A stretch of DNA of 64,000 bases from Bacillota bacterium (GCA_023409265.1 JAEYHZ010000044.1:155362-219361); one strand, 5' to 3'; positions 1-9,845 are shown, counted from the first letter of the stretch. Made by a program: numbers and translations. The notes: generated from the letters alone by a model not told the origin.

Positions 1-268
1 ATTATAAGGCACACAATATTTAAATAAATTTATAAATTTTTACCAGGGTTGGTAATAGTTGTAGTAATAAATTTAATTATGATAAACCCTATTGGGAAAA
101 ATAGGTTTTCAGATAAACTACTTTTAAGCAAAAACACGTTAATACTAATATTGTCTAGATCTAATCATTTCGCTTGATAATGGTTTTTTTATGTACAGGA
201 GATTAATTCATACATAGATAAAACGGATGTGCTGATATTTATTATACAAAAAAGATTGAGGAGAAACG

Positions 269-625
269 ATGTTAAAAAGTAAACATTTATGGACTGGAAT
301 TATTCTAATGGTATTGTCCTCAGTAATCACAAGTATTGGTCAAATGGTGTGGAAAGTCTCCATCAGTAATAATAATTTGTGGATTTATATATTGGGGTTT
401 GGATTATATGGAGTGGGTGCATGTATAATGATTTTTGCATTCAAGTTTGGAGAATTATCAGTTTTGCACCCCATGATGAGTGTTGGGTATATCATGTCTA
501 TTATTTTAGGTACTTTTGTTTTACATGAAAGAGTTACATGGCATAAATTAATTGGAATTGGTTTAATTGTTGCTGGAATGTTATTTTTGGGGCGAAGTGG
601 TTCTAAAGGGGAGGAATCGAAATGA
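269..625 (+). CDS. Half-size SMR/EamA-type membrane transporter, subunit 1
   Basis: A 118-residue, very hydrophobic protein with four predicted membrane helices and a short charged tail (GSKGEESK), the size and layout of small-multidrug-resistance or ArnE/ArnF-like proteins. It carries the usual Ser/Gly-rich first helix and an LHERVT motif before the last helix. A ribosome site (GAGGAGA) lies at normal distance from the ATG. Its stop overlaps the start of the next gene (ATGA), which encodes a second protein of the same family, so the pair probably forms a heterodimer. Placement before a membrane glycosyltransferase suggests moving a lipid-linked sugar across the membrane rather than drug efflux; that role is inferred. 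Confidence 0.8.
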   Translation: MLKSKHLWTGIILMVLSSVITSIGQMVWKVSISNNNLWIYILGFGLYGVGACIMIFAFKFGELSVLHPMMSVGYIMSIILGTFVLHERVTWHKLIGIGLIVAGMLFLGRSGSKGEESK

Positions 626-969
626 ATATATGGATTCTTTCTTTATTGATTTTGATTATGACAATATCAGGTACATTTGGAGCGTTGTTTTTTAAACGGG
701 CAATAGGCCAGCAAAAGGGTATAAATCTTATTAAGCTTGCCTTGACTCCTAGTTTGTATTTAGGTGGTGTTTGTTATGTATTAGGCGCCTCAACAAACAT
801 AATTCTACTACGTTATATGGATTATTCAGTCATATACCCAATGACATCGCTTACATATATTTGGACAATGATAGTCTCGTATCTTATACTTAATGAGAGA
901 ATAACGCGGGACAAATTTTTTGCTATACTTTTTATTATTGCTGGAGTAGTGGTTTTAAATATAAATTAA
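622..969 (+). CDS. Half-size SMR/EamA-type membrane transporter, subunit 2
   Basis: A 115-residue protein with four predicted membrane helices, similar in size and pattern to the preceding gene (LNERIT here, LHERVT there) but clearly diverged. Translation is probably coupled, because its ATG overlaps the upstream TGA by four bases. Paired unequal SMR-like subunits are known from EbrAB/YkkCD efflux pumps and from the ArnE/ArnF flippase; the neighbouring PMT-like glycosyltransferase favours the flippase analogy. Substrate cannot be read from sequence. Confidence 0.8.
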   Translation: MNIWILSLLILIMTISGTFGALFFKRAIGQQKGINLIKLALTPSLYLGGVCYVLGASTNIILLRYMDYSVIYPMTSLTYIWTMIVSYLILNERITRDKFFAILFIIAGVVVLNIN

Positions 970-1085
970 AAGTAACTAGATTTTTATGTTTAGAATAAAT
1001 AAGTAAAGTTTCACTTCAAACGTTTTTATAGGGTGTTTTTTTGTTTATCTTAATTTAAAAATTATTAAAATTAAAGGGAGTGGCG

Positions 1086-3527
1086 ATGATTAAAAAGTTA
1101 AGGGATAATTCAGTTGTTGTAAGGATAAAAAAATTAAATATATCACCGTGGTTTGTCATCATTTGCATTTTGGCATTATTTCAATTTTTTATATCAATTC
1201 GGTGGAGTATGATTGACAAAAGTCCTATTCGGTGGGATGAAAGTGGATATATGCTTCAAGCGACAATTACCTATAAAACATTAGTACAAAAAGGGGTTTT
1301 CGCTTTTATTCATCAGCTTTTTAACTATGATAGAGGTAGGGCTGATTTGGTTATTTTGTTAGTGCAACCTTTCTTTAGTTTGTTGGGAATTCGGACTTTT
1401 TCTGCAATGGTTTGTTTAAACATTTGTTGGTTTGTTATTGCATTTTCTTTGTACGGTATAGGAAAAGAAATAATTAATGATAGTATAGGAAAAATGATAG
1501 GTGTTTTGGCCTTTCTTTTCTTTGGATTTTATCAATTTACCGTTTCGTTAGCGCATAGCTTTTTAGTTGAATTCTTTTTAGTTACTGTTGTTATTTTGCA
1601 TTATTATTTCCTTTTGATTTTTTATAGAACGAAATTAATAAAATATAGTTATTTTATTGGTATAACGATAGGCTTAGGATTAATGATAAAAGTGACATTT
1701 ATAGCCTTTACTTTACCTTGCTTATTTTTATTTTATGGTATATTTAAACATTATGCTTCAAAAAGAATATTCATCAAAAAAGTGGTGCCAATAATTATTG
1801 TTCCGTTAATTCTGGCCGGACCATACTATTTATATAATTTAAAATATATTATTAAATCAACTCTTTTTCTATCAAGTAGTAATCTTGCTGATCTATATGG
1901 GTTCGGAGAGGTTTTTAATATAAAAACTATTTTAGACTATTGGAAAGGTATATTTATTGAGCCTACTTTATTACCAATTACATTTATAGCAATAATAATT
2001 TTTATACTATCAGTAAAGAATTTATTTAACTCAACAAGTAGGCATAAGTTTTGCGTTGCCGTGATGTTTACGTGGTTTATTGTTCCAGTTGCCCTTTCTA
2101 CCTTTGGAACAATAAAAGATCCAAGGTATTTATATCCAGCATTAATTCCATTATTTTTAGCTGCAAGTGTTGGTTTTTCACAATTAATAAGAAAAAGTAA
2201 AATTGTAGGAGTAACATTAATTCTTTTAATTTGTATAGTACCTGTTTATCAGTTTAGTTTTTCCAATGGATTAATTACCAAAATAGGATTAAACATTGAC
2301 AATTATATAACGTTTCAACCGGCACCGGATAAGAGGGAATGGAAAATTGAAGAGAGTGTTCAAAAGATTAATCAGAATTTAGATGAAAAGAAAGAAGTGG
2401 TTCTTCTAGGCGGTAATCAGAATTATCATTTAAATTTATTTAGGTTAAATGGAGTTAAGCAGGATATTAATATTAATTATAGTACTATACCATATTATAA
2501 TAACAGTTTAACTTATGATGAAGCAATAAAATATATTAAAGATCTGAAACCATCGGGGATATTGTACAAAACAGGAGAGAATTGGCCAGAGTTCCAAAAT
2601 AAATACTCTAAAGAAATAATCGAAGAGTTGTCTAGTGATTCGAATTATGAAAAAATTGACCTTAACATTACGCAACCTGATGGAAGTCAATTATATATGT
2701 TTGTACCTAAAGTAAAGAATACTTTTATTGAAAAGGATTTTAATTTACCAATATCTGATGAAAGTAACATGAAATCTAATATTGATTTATTTGAAATGGT
2801 TGATCAATCCAATGGAGATTTTCTACACCTTATTGGATGGGGAATTGTAAATGATAAAAATTCTATAGAAAATAAAATATATGTAGTCTTAAAATCTGAA
2901 GATAATGTGGTAGTTTTTAATACAAAACAAATGATAAGAACAGATATTACAAAAGCATTCGGGAGTGAATTTAACCGCAACTTTGACAATAGTGGTTTTG
3001 AAGTCTCCATTCCTAATAGAGTATTAACAGCTGGAAGGTATAGAATTGGTGTATGTATAACTAATGGAGACAAAAAATATTTAAATTTTACAAATACATA
3101 TGTTACAAAGAACAATGATGAGATATTTAATGGATTTATTTCGGAAGTGAGGGATTTGAATGAATATGATGATACAAATAGAATTAAGTTTAGTATTGAA
3201 TCAATAAAAAACAATAAATTTGCAAATGAGAAAGTTGTAGATTTATCTGGATTTGCCTTTGTAGAGGACTCAGACAATTTAAAAAATAAAATTTTCATCG
3301 CTCTAAAATCGGATGAACAAGAATTATTTTTTGATACAGGATTTATTAAGAGGCCAGATGTTACAAAGGCTTTCGAAGGAAGTATAAATATCAATGATTG
3401 TGGATTTCAGGCATTTATACCTACAAAACTATTGGAAAACAAGGACTATAAGGTAGGTATTCTGATTGAAAACGAAGGTAATGGCTATCTTCAGTATTCG
3501 GATCAAAAAATTGATATAAAAAAATAA
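1086..3527 (+). CDS. Multi-pass PMT/ArnT-like glycosyltransferase with duplicated C-terminal domain
   Basis: About 813 residues. The N-terminal ~390 residues hold roughly ten membrane helices and an early extracytoplasmic acidic motif, RWDESGY near residue 50, typical of GT-C enzymes that use polyprenyl-phosphate sugars (GT39/GT83-like). The C-terminal half is soluble and contains two repeats of ~95 residues (about 578-675 and 716-812) sharing a KIxxxLKSxxxxxxF pattern, TKAF, GFxxxIP and a closing IGxxI/VGIxI strand; they look like paired beta domains that could bind wall glycan. I start at ATG 1086, not GTG 1080, because AAAGGGAG at 1073-1080 is properly spaced only for 1086. It follows the transporter pair by ~110 bp. 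Substrate unknown. Confidence 0.75.
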   Translation: MIKKLRDNSVVVRIKKLNISPWFVIICILALFQFFISIRWSMIDKSPIRWDESGYMLQATITYKTLVQKGVFAFIHQLFNYDRGRADLVILLVQPFFSLLGIRTFSAMVCLNICWFVIAFSLYGIGKEIINDSIGKMIGVLAFLFFGFYQFTVSLAHSFLVEFFLVTVVILHYYFLLIFYRTKLIKYSYFIGITIGLGLMIKVTFIAFTLPCLFLFYGIFKHYASKRIFIKKVVPIIIVPLILAGPYYLYNLKYIIKSTLFLSSSNLADLYGFGEVFNIKTILDYWKGIFIEPTLLPITFIAIIIFILSVKNLFNSTSRHKFCVAVMFTWFIVPVALSTFGTIKDPRYLYPALIPLFLAASVGFSQLIRKSKIVGVTLILLICIVPVYQFSFSNGLITKIGLNIDNYITFQPAPDKREWKIEESVQKINQNLDEKKEVVLLGGNQNYHLNLFRLNGVKQDININYSTIPYYNNSLTYDEAIKYIKDLKPSGILYKTGENWPEFQNKYSKEIIEELSSDSNYEKIDLNITQPDGSQLYMFVPKVKNTFIEKDFNLPISDESNMKSNIDLFEMVDQSNGDFLHLIGWGIVNDKNSIENKIYVVLKSEDNVVVFNTKQMIRTDITKAFGSEFNRNFDNSGFEVSIPNRVLTAGRYRIGVCITNGDKKYLNFTNTYVTKNNDEIFNGFISEVRDLNEYDDTNRIKFSIESIKNNKFANEKVVDLSGFAFVEDSDNLKNKIFIALKSDEQELFFDTGFIKRPDVTKAFEGSININDCGFQAFIPTKLLENKDYKVGILIENEGNGYLQYSDQKIDIKK

Positions 3528-3674
3528 ATACGAAGTCAGATCAAGAAGTTGAGATGCTTTTTAAAAATAAGAAGTGGCTTTTGATATACTAATTTACGTT
3601 AGTAAAGCATTAATACAAATGAATTCAAGGCACAGAAGGTGGACCTTATTTATAATAGCTTTTCAGCAATATAA

Positions 3675-3842
3675 TTGGAAGATAGCAAAATAAGATATTT
3701 GGATGGACGTAGGGGATTAGCGACCATTATAGTAGTATTGCTCCACTATTTTTCGGCATTTTATTATGCTATATATAGTGGGAAAACCATCAGATGTATT
3801 TTTACTTTTAGCGGGTGTCAAGAAAATTTGGAGGACTTGATA
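3675..3842 (+). pseudogene. Remnant of an acyltransferase-3 (OafA/YrhL-like) gene
   Basis: Reading the plus strand from 3675 gives a start-like TTG followed by a peptide containing YLDGRRGLATIIVVLLHYF, the hallmark N-terminus of acyltransferase-3 proteins (usual form YLDGLRGLAA). The frame runs to a stop at about 3842 and the remaining ~190 bases to the next gene show no intact continuation. This looks like the surviving 5' end of a decayed acyltransferase just upstream of an intact one. The family assignment of the first 25 residues is firm; exact ends are not. Confidence 0.6.
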
Positions 3843-4032
3843 TCTTAGTCTAAATCTGCACAAAATGATATTCGAGATCGGCAGTATAGCTGATTTTGTT
3901 TCAAATTGCAAGCACTCCATTGTAGAGCGTTTTACTACGAAGAAGAGCATGTGAAATTAGTAACACATGTGTTAAAATATGATCCGATGTAATGATATTA
4001 TTACAGGTATTAATTTAGTGGGGGGTAAGAAG

Positions 4033-5124
4033 ATGAGTGCTTTATATGCATTGAGATTTTTTGGGTCAATTGGTATTTTCATGCATCACATTGGATATCC
4101 ATATGGTTTAGGTTCAATATTAGTTACTTTCTTTTTTATATTATCTGGTTTTACGACAGCGTATAGTTTTAAGAAGGAAAACTTTGTATTAAACAAAAGT
4201 ACTCTAAAAAAATATTACATAAAAAAAGTATCTAAGCTATATCCACTACACATTTTTACATTCTTGCTCAGTATTCCAATGATGGGCTATATGCAGCAAA
4301 AGATTAGTTTTGTACAAGGAATAATAAATATTTGCTTACTTCAAAGTTACTATCCTAACCAAAAGGAAGTATTTCTTTTTAATGGCTTATCATGGTTTAT
4401 GGCAGATATTTTATTCTTTTATATAGTAATACCATTTGTTTACAGACTGATAACTAAACTGAGGATAGAAAGAAACTTAGCGACTTTAATTTTTTCAGGT
4501 TTAGTAATTTATTGTATATCATTTATAATATCTTATCAGTTTAAAGGTAATATGGAAGCATATACGTTTGGATGGTGGTATATATATATTTCACCATATT
4601 TCAGGGTACTAGATTGTTTAATAGGGTTCTTAGCAGGACTTGCATTTGTTAAAATAAAGGAAAGATTAACAGATAAACTTAATAATTCTAAGCTTATTGT
4701 GTTTACGTTTATGGAAATACTCTCATTATTATTTTCATATTTAGCATATAAATCTAAACTATTCCAGATAGACTCTGTAAGGTGTGGTGTTTATTATATA
4801 CCAGTTTTAACACTCATTATTTTTGTTTTTGCTTTAGGAAAAGGGTTTATTTCTAAAGGTATGTCAATCAAAGTTTTGGTACACTTAGGGGAAAAAAGCA
4901 ATGTTATTTACATGTTACATCAAATGGTTATTTTTTATACTACTTATTTGTTCGGCAGTACAATATATTACTCTGATAAAATGACGTTAAACACTTACTT
5001 TGCACAATTTTATTTATTAATAATAGTATTGTGTATAAGTGATGTAGTTAATAAAATTATTGATATGGTTCCTGGGTTAATAAAAAACCGTTCAAATAAT
5101 TTAAAAATGATGAGTAAGATTTAA
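4033..5124 (+). CDS. Acyltransferase-3 family membrane protein
   Basis: A 363-residue polytopic protein with about ten predicted helices. The start contains LRFFGSIGIFMHH, matching the family pattern R-x10-H, where the helix-1 His is the proposed catalytic residue, and FFFILSGF follows as in OafA/YrhL-type O-acetyltransferases. I start at ATG 4033 because GGGGG at 4019-4025 sits about seven bases upstream; an ATG at 3979 in the same frame has no ribosome site and would add 18 unrelated residues. It probably acetylates a surface polysaccharide or its precursor. A good terminator follows at 5151. Confidence 0.8.
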   Translation: MSALYALRFFGSIGIFMHHIGYPYGLGSILVTFFFILSGFTTAYSFKKENFVLNKSTLKKYYIKKVSKLYPLHIFTFLLSIPMMGYMQQKISFVQGIINICLLQSYYPNQKEVFLFNGLSWFMADILFFYIVIPFVYRLITKLRIERNLATLIFSGLVIYCISFIISYQFKGNMEAYTFGWWYIYISPYFRVLDCLIGFLAGLAFVKIKERLTDKLNNSKLIVFTFMEILSLLFSYLAYKSKLFQIDSVRCGVYYIPVLTLIIFVFALGKGFISKGMSIKVLVHLGEKSNVIYMLHQMVIFYTTYLFGSTIYYSDKMTLNTYFAQFYLLIIVLCISDVVNKIIDMVPGLIKNRSNNLKMMSKI

Positions 5125-5150
5125 GATAAAAAATTTAAAGCTTACGTTTT

Positions 5151-5185
5151 AAAAAGAGAACAATAATTTGGTTCTCTTTTTATGC
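5151..5185 (+). terminator. Intrinsic terminator after the acyltransferase gene
   Basis: AAAAAGAGAAC (5151-5161) pairs with GTTCTCTTTTT (5171-5181) around a nine-base loop and ends in a T-rich tract. It closes the AT-rich first block and separates it from the GDP-sugar operon. Confidence 0.75.
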
Positions 5186-5425
5186 TTTGAGTGAAAAAAT
5201 AAAGTGCTTATAACAAATTTTATAAATATATAAACCAATTTCGTATTGATACTTTTCTAATTACAAGCACATAAAATAAATTAGTAGACGTAGAGACATT
5301 GTCAAAGTTGCCATACATCAAAAACTTATCTATAATTGTAAATATAAGATTTTAAGTTTATAAATTTACTCTATTTTGCATTATTTACCATCGAGTAACC
5401 AACAATGAAAGTAAGGAGAAATCAA
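5186..5425. other. Intergenic, AT-rich, no gene seen
   Basis: About 240 bases with no credible ORF. It presumably carries the promoter of the polysaccharide operon that starts at 5426, but I see no convincing -35/-10 pair. Confidence 0.4.
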
Positions 5426-6163
5426 ATGAACATCGGGTTATGTTTAATCACATGGAATGAGTTGGAAGGTTGTAAACATGATATTCCATTAATAGACAGG
5501 AATAAGTTTGAACAGATTTATTGTATAGACGGCGGCAGCAAAGATGGAACTGTTGAATATCTTGAGAGTCAGGGAATAACAGTATACAAGCAGACAAAAA
5601 AAGGCTTAAATCAAGCCTGTATAGATGGAGCTAATTTCTGTCAATGTGATGCATTTGTTTTCTATCATCCAAAGGGGACAATACCGGTTGAAGATACATA
5701 TAAATTTAGAAAATATTTCGAAGAGGGGTATGAGTTTGTTGTAGGAAGCAGAATGATGAAAGACTCTTACAATGAAGAAGATAGTAAATTAATAAAACCA
5801 AGAAAATGGTTTGTTCTGGGAATGGGTCTACTTGCAAAAATACTTTTCAAGCGTGAAGGAAATACTGTATGGGATACTCTTCATGGCTTTAGAGGAATGA
5901 CGGTAAGTGCTTTTAAGAAACTTAATATTTCTAACTTTGATCCCTCAATAGATATTGAAATGGTTTGCAGGAGCTATAAATATAAGATAAAACGGGTTGA
6001 ATTTCCAACGCAGGAAAGGCCGAGACTTGCCGGAGAGACTCATTTTAAGGCATTTGCAACAGGTAAAAGGTTATTAAAGTACATATTATGGGAATTAAAA
6101 CGTAAAGATGTCGTAGAAGAAGTTAAGGAGCCGGTATTAAGCGGACAAGCTGAGAAAATGTAA
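5426..6163 (+). CDS. Family 2 glycosyltransferase
   Basis: A 245-residue GT-A fold enzyme. The N-terminus (MNIGLCLITWNELEGC) leads into IDGGSKDGTVEYL, equivalent to the nucleotide-binding DxGSxDGT motif of GT2 enzymes; GSRMM and LHGFRGM fit dolichol-phosphate-sugar synthase-like members. No C-terminal membrane helix is evident. I use ATG 5426 because AAGGAGA at 5413-5419 lies six bases upstream; ATG 5405 lacks a site. It heads an operon with short gaps (17 and 22 bases) to the mutase-like and fucose-synthase genes. Confidence 0.8.
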   Translation: MNIGLCLITWNELEGCKHDIPLIDRNKFEQIYCIDGGSKDGTVEYLESQGITVYKQTKKGLNQACIDGANFCQCDAFVFYHPKGTIPVEDTYKFRKYFEEGYEFVVGSRMMKDSYNEEDSKLIKPRKWFVLGMGLLAKILFKREGNTVWDTLHGFRGMTVSAFKKLNISNFDPSIDIEMVCRSYKYKIKRVEFPTQERPRLAGETHFKAFATGKRLLKYILWELKRKDVVEEVKEPVLSGQAEKM

Positions 6164-6180
6164 TTACGGAGGGGCTATAA

Positions 6181-7425
6181 ATGAAAATAGCTGTATTAGG
6201 AGCTGGAGTATCTGGAATAACAATAGCAAAAAAATTAGAAGAGAAAAATATAGAAGTTGTTATATATGAAGAATGCAGTCAGGCAGGTGGTCTCGCTAAG
6301 ACCCGTATTACTGATGGTTATGTATATGATTTGCACGGAGGCCATATTTTTAATTCAAAGCATAAGGAAATCGTTGATTGGGTATTTTCTTTCTTGCCTG
6401 AAGATAAATGGCATTATTCTTTAAGAAATGCTAAAATCTTTTTTAGAAAGAAGTATATTTCATACCCTTTTGAGTTATCACTTTGCGAACTTGATGCCGA
6501 AGATGCCACAAATTGTGTATATGATTATATGATATCACAGCAGGGTCAGGAACCTGATAATTTCAGAGACTGGCTTATTTGGAATTTTGGACAGTCAATC
6601 GCTGACTTTTATATGATTCCATATAATACTAAAATATGGTCATATCCGCTTGGAGAGATGGAAACAAAATGGATGCAAGGAAAAATGCCTTTACCGGAGA
6701 AGAAGGAAATAATAAAATCCCTCCTGTTAAAGGATCCCAGTGAGAGAAAAATGCCGCACTCAACTTATTATTATCCTATAGTGGGTGGAATTCAGGCAAT
6801 GATTGATGCTATATCACACGGCCTTAATATAAAGTTAAACACTGCAGTTGAAAAGATACAGAAAATTGACAGTAAGTGGTATGTGAATGGAGAGGGAGGA
6901 TACGACCGGATTGTTTCAACTATACCACTTCCAATCTTGTCTAAAGCTCTTGAGTTACCTGGACAGGTTATGGGCGCTATAGCTGGATTAAAATATAACA
7001 GCTTAACAACTATGTTATACAAATGTCCTGAAACCGATTTGTCGTGGTTGTATATTCCTGCTAAGGAATACAGGTCGCACAGAGTGTGCTATCAGGGGGC
7101 ATTTTCTCCAAAAGCTTGTCCTAGTGGATGTAGCGGAGCTATTGAAGTAATTGGTGACAAATTTACGGTAGGAAAAGATATTCTTGAGACTCAAAATGTG
7201 ATTCCAAAGGAACTTGGACTTTATAACCTAATTGACAGTGAATTTGCAGAGTACGCATATGTTATCCATGATAAGGATTATAGAAGCAATACCGAAGAAA
7301 TCAAAAATTATTTCAATTCCATAGATGGTTTTGATTTATTAGGAAGATTTGCAACATGGAATTATAACAATATGGACATGTGTATGATGGACGCATTTAA
7401 TCTTGCAAAACAGATAAATAAATGA
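6181..7425 (+). CDS. UDP-galactopyranose-mutase-like FAD oxidoreductase
   Basis: A 414-residue flavoprotein. The N-terminus has a classic FAD-binding beta-alpha-beta (GAGVSGITIAKKLEE) and the GGLAK motif; HGGHIFNSKH resembles the GPHIFHT motif of UDP-galactopyranose mutases, and YNTKIWSYPLGEM matches the substrate-side region of that group. It is somewhat longer than Glf, so it may be a related protoporphyrinogen-oxidase-like sugar flavoenzyme. ACGGAGG precedes the ATG. It lies between a GT2 gene and fcl, consistent with surface glycan synthesis; the exact reaction is uncertain. Confidence 0.75.
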   Translation: MKIAVLGAGVSGITIAKKLEEKNIEVVIYEECSQAGGLAKTRITDGYVYDLHGGHIFNSKHKEIVDWVFSFLPEDKWHYSLRNAKIFFRKKYISYPFELSLCELDAEDATNCVYDYMISQQGQEPDNFRDWLIWNFGQSIADFYMIPYNTKIWSYPLGEMETKWMQGKMPLPEKKEIIKSLLLKDPSERKMPHSTYYYPIVGGIQAMIDAISHGLNIKLNTAVEKIQKIDSKWYVNGEGGYDRIVSTIPLPILSKALELPGQVMGAIAGLKYNSLTTMLYKCPETDLSWLYIPAKEYRSHRVCYQGAFSPKACPSGCSGAIEVIGDKFTVGKDILETQNVIPKELGLYNLIDSEFAEYAYVIHDKDYRSNTEEIKNYFNSIDGFDLLGRFATWNYNNMDMCMMDAFNLAKQINK

Positions 7426-7447
7426 AAACATAAAACGAGGTATTGTA

Positions 7448-8374
7448 ATGGAAAGAGATAGTAAAATATATGTTGCTGGGCACAGAGGTTTGGTAGGGTC
7501 GGCTATTGTCAGAAAATTGGAAAGAGACGGCTACTATAATATTATAACAAAAACACATGGAGAACTTGACTTAACAAGACAGGCGGATGTTGAGGAGTTT
7601 TTCCGTGAAGAAAAGCCGGAATACGTATTCCTGGCTGCAGCGAAGGTTGGGGGTATTCATGCTAATTCTACCTATCCTGCTGATTTCATTATGGAGAACC
7701 TCTTAATTCAGTGTAACATAATAAACTCAAGCTATTTAAACAAGGTAAGTAAGTTATTGTTTTTAGGCAGTTCATGTATATATCCAAGAGAATGTCCTCA
7801 GCCAATAAAAGAAGAATATTTGTTGAGTTCACCTTTAGAAAAAACAAATGAAGCATATGCGCTTGCAAAAATTGCAGGTCTAAAAGCGTGCCAGTATTAT
7901 AATGAGCAATATGGAACAGATTACATAAGTGTTATGCCTTGTAATCTGTATGGAATAAATGACAACTTCGAAGGTGCTAATTCACATGTACTACCTGCAT
8001 TAATAAAGAAGTTTCATCAGGCTAAGGTAGAGAATCTTCCATCAGTTACCATGTGGGGAACTGGTAAGCCGCTTCGTGAATTTTTATTTTGTGATGACAT
8101 GGCAGAAGCTTGTGTTTGTCTAATGAATAATTATTCAGGTAATGACTTTTTTAATATTGGTTATGGAGAAGAAGTAACCATCAGGGAATTGGCTGAAATT
8201 ATAAAAGAAGTGGTCGGATATGAAGGGAATATAGTATTGGATACTACCAAACCTGATGGGACATTTCGTAAGCTGACTGATATAAGTAGAATTAAGAGAG
8301 TTGGATGGACTCCAAAGGTAGATTTAAAGACTGGTATTGGAATAACGTATGACTGGTATGTTTCAAATTTATAG
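7448..8374 (+). CDS. fcl: GDP-L-fucose synthase
   Basis: A 308-residue short-chain dehydrogenase that epimerises and reduces GDP-4-keto-6-deoxymannose to GDP-L-fucose. GHRGLVGSAI near residue 9 is the NADP site; AAKVGGIHAN is diagnostic of the family; the catalytic Ser lies in GSSCIYP (~109-115) and Tyr-Lys in YALAK (~136-140); MPCNLYG follows as expected. Length is normal. With manC and gmd just downstream, the operon encodes most of the route from mannose-1-phosphate to GDP-fucose. Confidence 0.93.
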   Translation: MERDSKIYVAGHRGLVGSAIVRKLERDGYYNIITKTHGELDLTRQADVEEFFREEKPEYVFLAAAKVGGIHANSTYPADFIMENLLIQCNIINSSYLNKVSKLLFLGSSCIYPRECPQPIKEEYLLSSPLEKTNEAYALAKIAGLKACQYYNEQYGTDYISVMPCNLYGINDNFEGANSHVLPALIKKFHQAKVENLPSVTMWGTGKPLREFLFCDDMAEACVCLMNNYSGNDFFNIGYGEEVTIRELAEIIKEVVGYEGNIVLDTTKPDGTFRKLTDISRIKRVGWTPKVDLKTGIGITYDWYVSNL

Positions 8375-8442
8375 GGGTCGTCTTAATAATTTTAAAGTTA
8401 GAGAGATGTTGCTGATTTTGTAGCAACAAAGGGGGAATAAAA

Positions 8443-9810
8443 TTGTATACTGTTTTATTGTCAGGAGGATCAGGAAAACGGCTTTGGCCTTTATCCAATG
8501 ACCTTCGGTCAAAACAATACATTAAGGTTATAGGCAATGCCAGTGATAGTAATAAACCCTGTTCAATGATTCAAAGGGTATGGGGACAATTGGGAGAGTC
8601 GCAATTGGCTGACAAATCTATTATTACTGCCAGTAAGGGGCAGGTAGAAATTATAAAAAGTCAGCTTGGTGAAGAGGTCAATATTGTAATAGAACCCGAA
8701 AGAAGAAATACATTTCCGGCTGTTGCTATTTCCTGTGCATATTTGAAAACGGTATTAGGTGTTTCTGACGATGAAACAATAGTAATCTTACCTGTTGACC
8801 CTTACACCGATCAAGGCTATTTTCAAAAGTTAAAAACAATAGAATCTATATTAAATGTTTCCAGAGCAGATATAGTCCTGATGGGAGCGAAACCTACTCA
8901 ACCTTCATCAAAATATGGATATATTGTACCAAAGCAAATTATATCAAAAGCAAGTTCAGCTTTTATAGAGGTTGAGGGTTTTACTGAAAAACCCACGGCA
9001 GGTTTGGCTAAAGAACTAATCGAAGAAGGTGCTCTCTGGAATTGTGGAGTGTTTGGATTCAAGCTGGGAACTATATTAGGTCGAATGGCAGAGTATGGAT
9101 TAAGTCATGATTATTATGAGATGTTTAAAAACTACGAAAAACTTCCGAAAACAAGTTTTGATTATGAAGTACTTGAGAAAAGTAAGAATATTGTGGCTAT
9201 AGAATACGATGGTATTTGGAAGGATATCGGTACATGGAACGCATTGTCGGAACAAATGTATGACAGCAGTATCGGGAATGTTATTATACATGAAAGCTGC
9301 GAGAATACAAATGTTATAAACGAATTACGAATGCCGATTGTTGTTATTGGAACGAAAGATATTGTTATTTCTGCATCTGTTGATGGCATACTGGTATCTG
9401 ATAAACAACATAGCACGCGTATTAAGGATTGTGTGGATAACTTTACATATCCCCCCATGTATGAGGAAAGACGATGGGGGACTATAACAGTGTTGGATAT
9501 AACAAAGAAAGACGGAGTATATACATCAACCAGAAAAATATCAATCTTTGAGAATATGAATTCGAGTTATCATTATCACAATGATCGGGATGAGGTATGG
9601 ACAATCTTAGCGGGAAACGGTGAGATGATAATCAACGGTATAAAGCAGTTAATTATGGCAGGTGATGTTATACGAATTCCAGCACAGACTAGACATGCCG
9701 TTAAATCTCTAAATGGAATTGAGTTTTTAGAGGTACAAATAGGACGAACCGTAGCAGATATCGATATAAACCGCGAAACCCTTAATTGGGGAGAAATTGA
9801 TGCCAGATAG
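8443..9810 (+). CDS. manC: Mannose-1-phosphate guanylyltransferase (type II, cupin C-terminus)
   Basis: A 455-residue enzyme making GDP-mannose from mannose-1-phosphate and GTP. GGSGKRLWPLS near residue 8 is the pyrophosphorylase signature and FTEKP is the sugar-binding motif. The C-terminal ~100 residues form a cupin (HYHNDRDEVW near 376, IPAQTRHAV), the domain that gives mannose-6-phosphate isomerase activity in bifunctional homologues; whether it is active here is not evident. The start is TTG with GGGGG ten bases upstream. No phosphomannomutase gene is in the window. Confidence 0.9.
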   Translation: MYTVLLSGGSGKRLWPLSNDLRSKQYIKVIGNASDSNKPCSMIQRVWGQLGESQLADKSIITASKGQVEIIKSQLGEEVNIVIEPERRNTFPAVAISCAYLKTVLGVSDDETIVILPVDPYTDQGYFQKLKTIESILNVSRADIVLMGAKPTQPSSKYGYIVPKQIISKASSAFIEVEGFTEKPTAGLAKELIEEGALWNCGVFGFKLGTILGRMAEYGLSHDYYEMFKNYEKLPKTSFDYEVLEKSKNIVAIEYDGIWKDIGTWNALSEQMYDSSIGNVIIHESCENTNVINELRMPIVVIGTKDIVISASVDGILVSDKQHSTRIKDCVDNFTYPPMYEERRWGTITVLDITKKDGVYTSTRKISIFENMNSSYHYHNDRDEVWTILAGNGEMIINGIKQLIMAGDVIRIPAQTRHAVKSLNGIEFLEVQIGRTVADIDINRETLNWGEIDAR

Positions 9811-9845
9811 GTATAGAGAAAATATAGAAATGGAGAATTCAGATA

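Noticed and set aside
3717..3950. 77-residue ORF on the minus strand
   Set aside because: The plus strand here encodes a recognisable acyltransferase remnant; the minus ORF has no homology signature or ribosome site.
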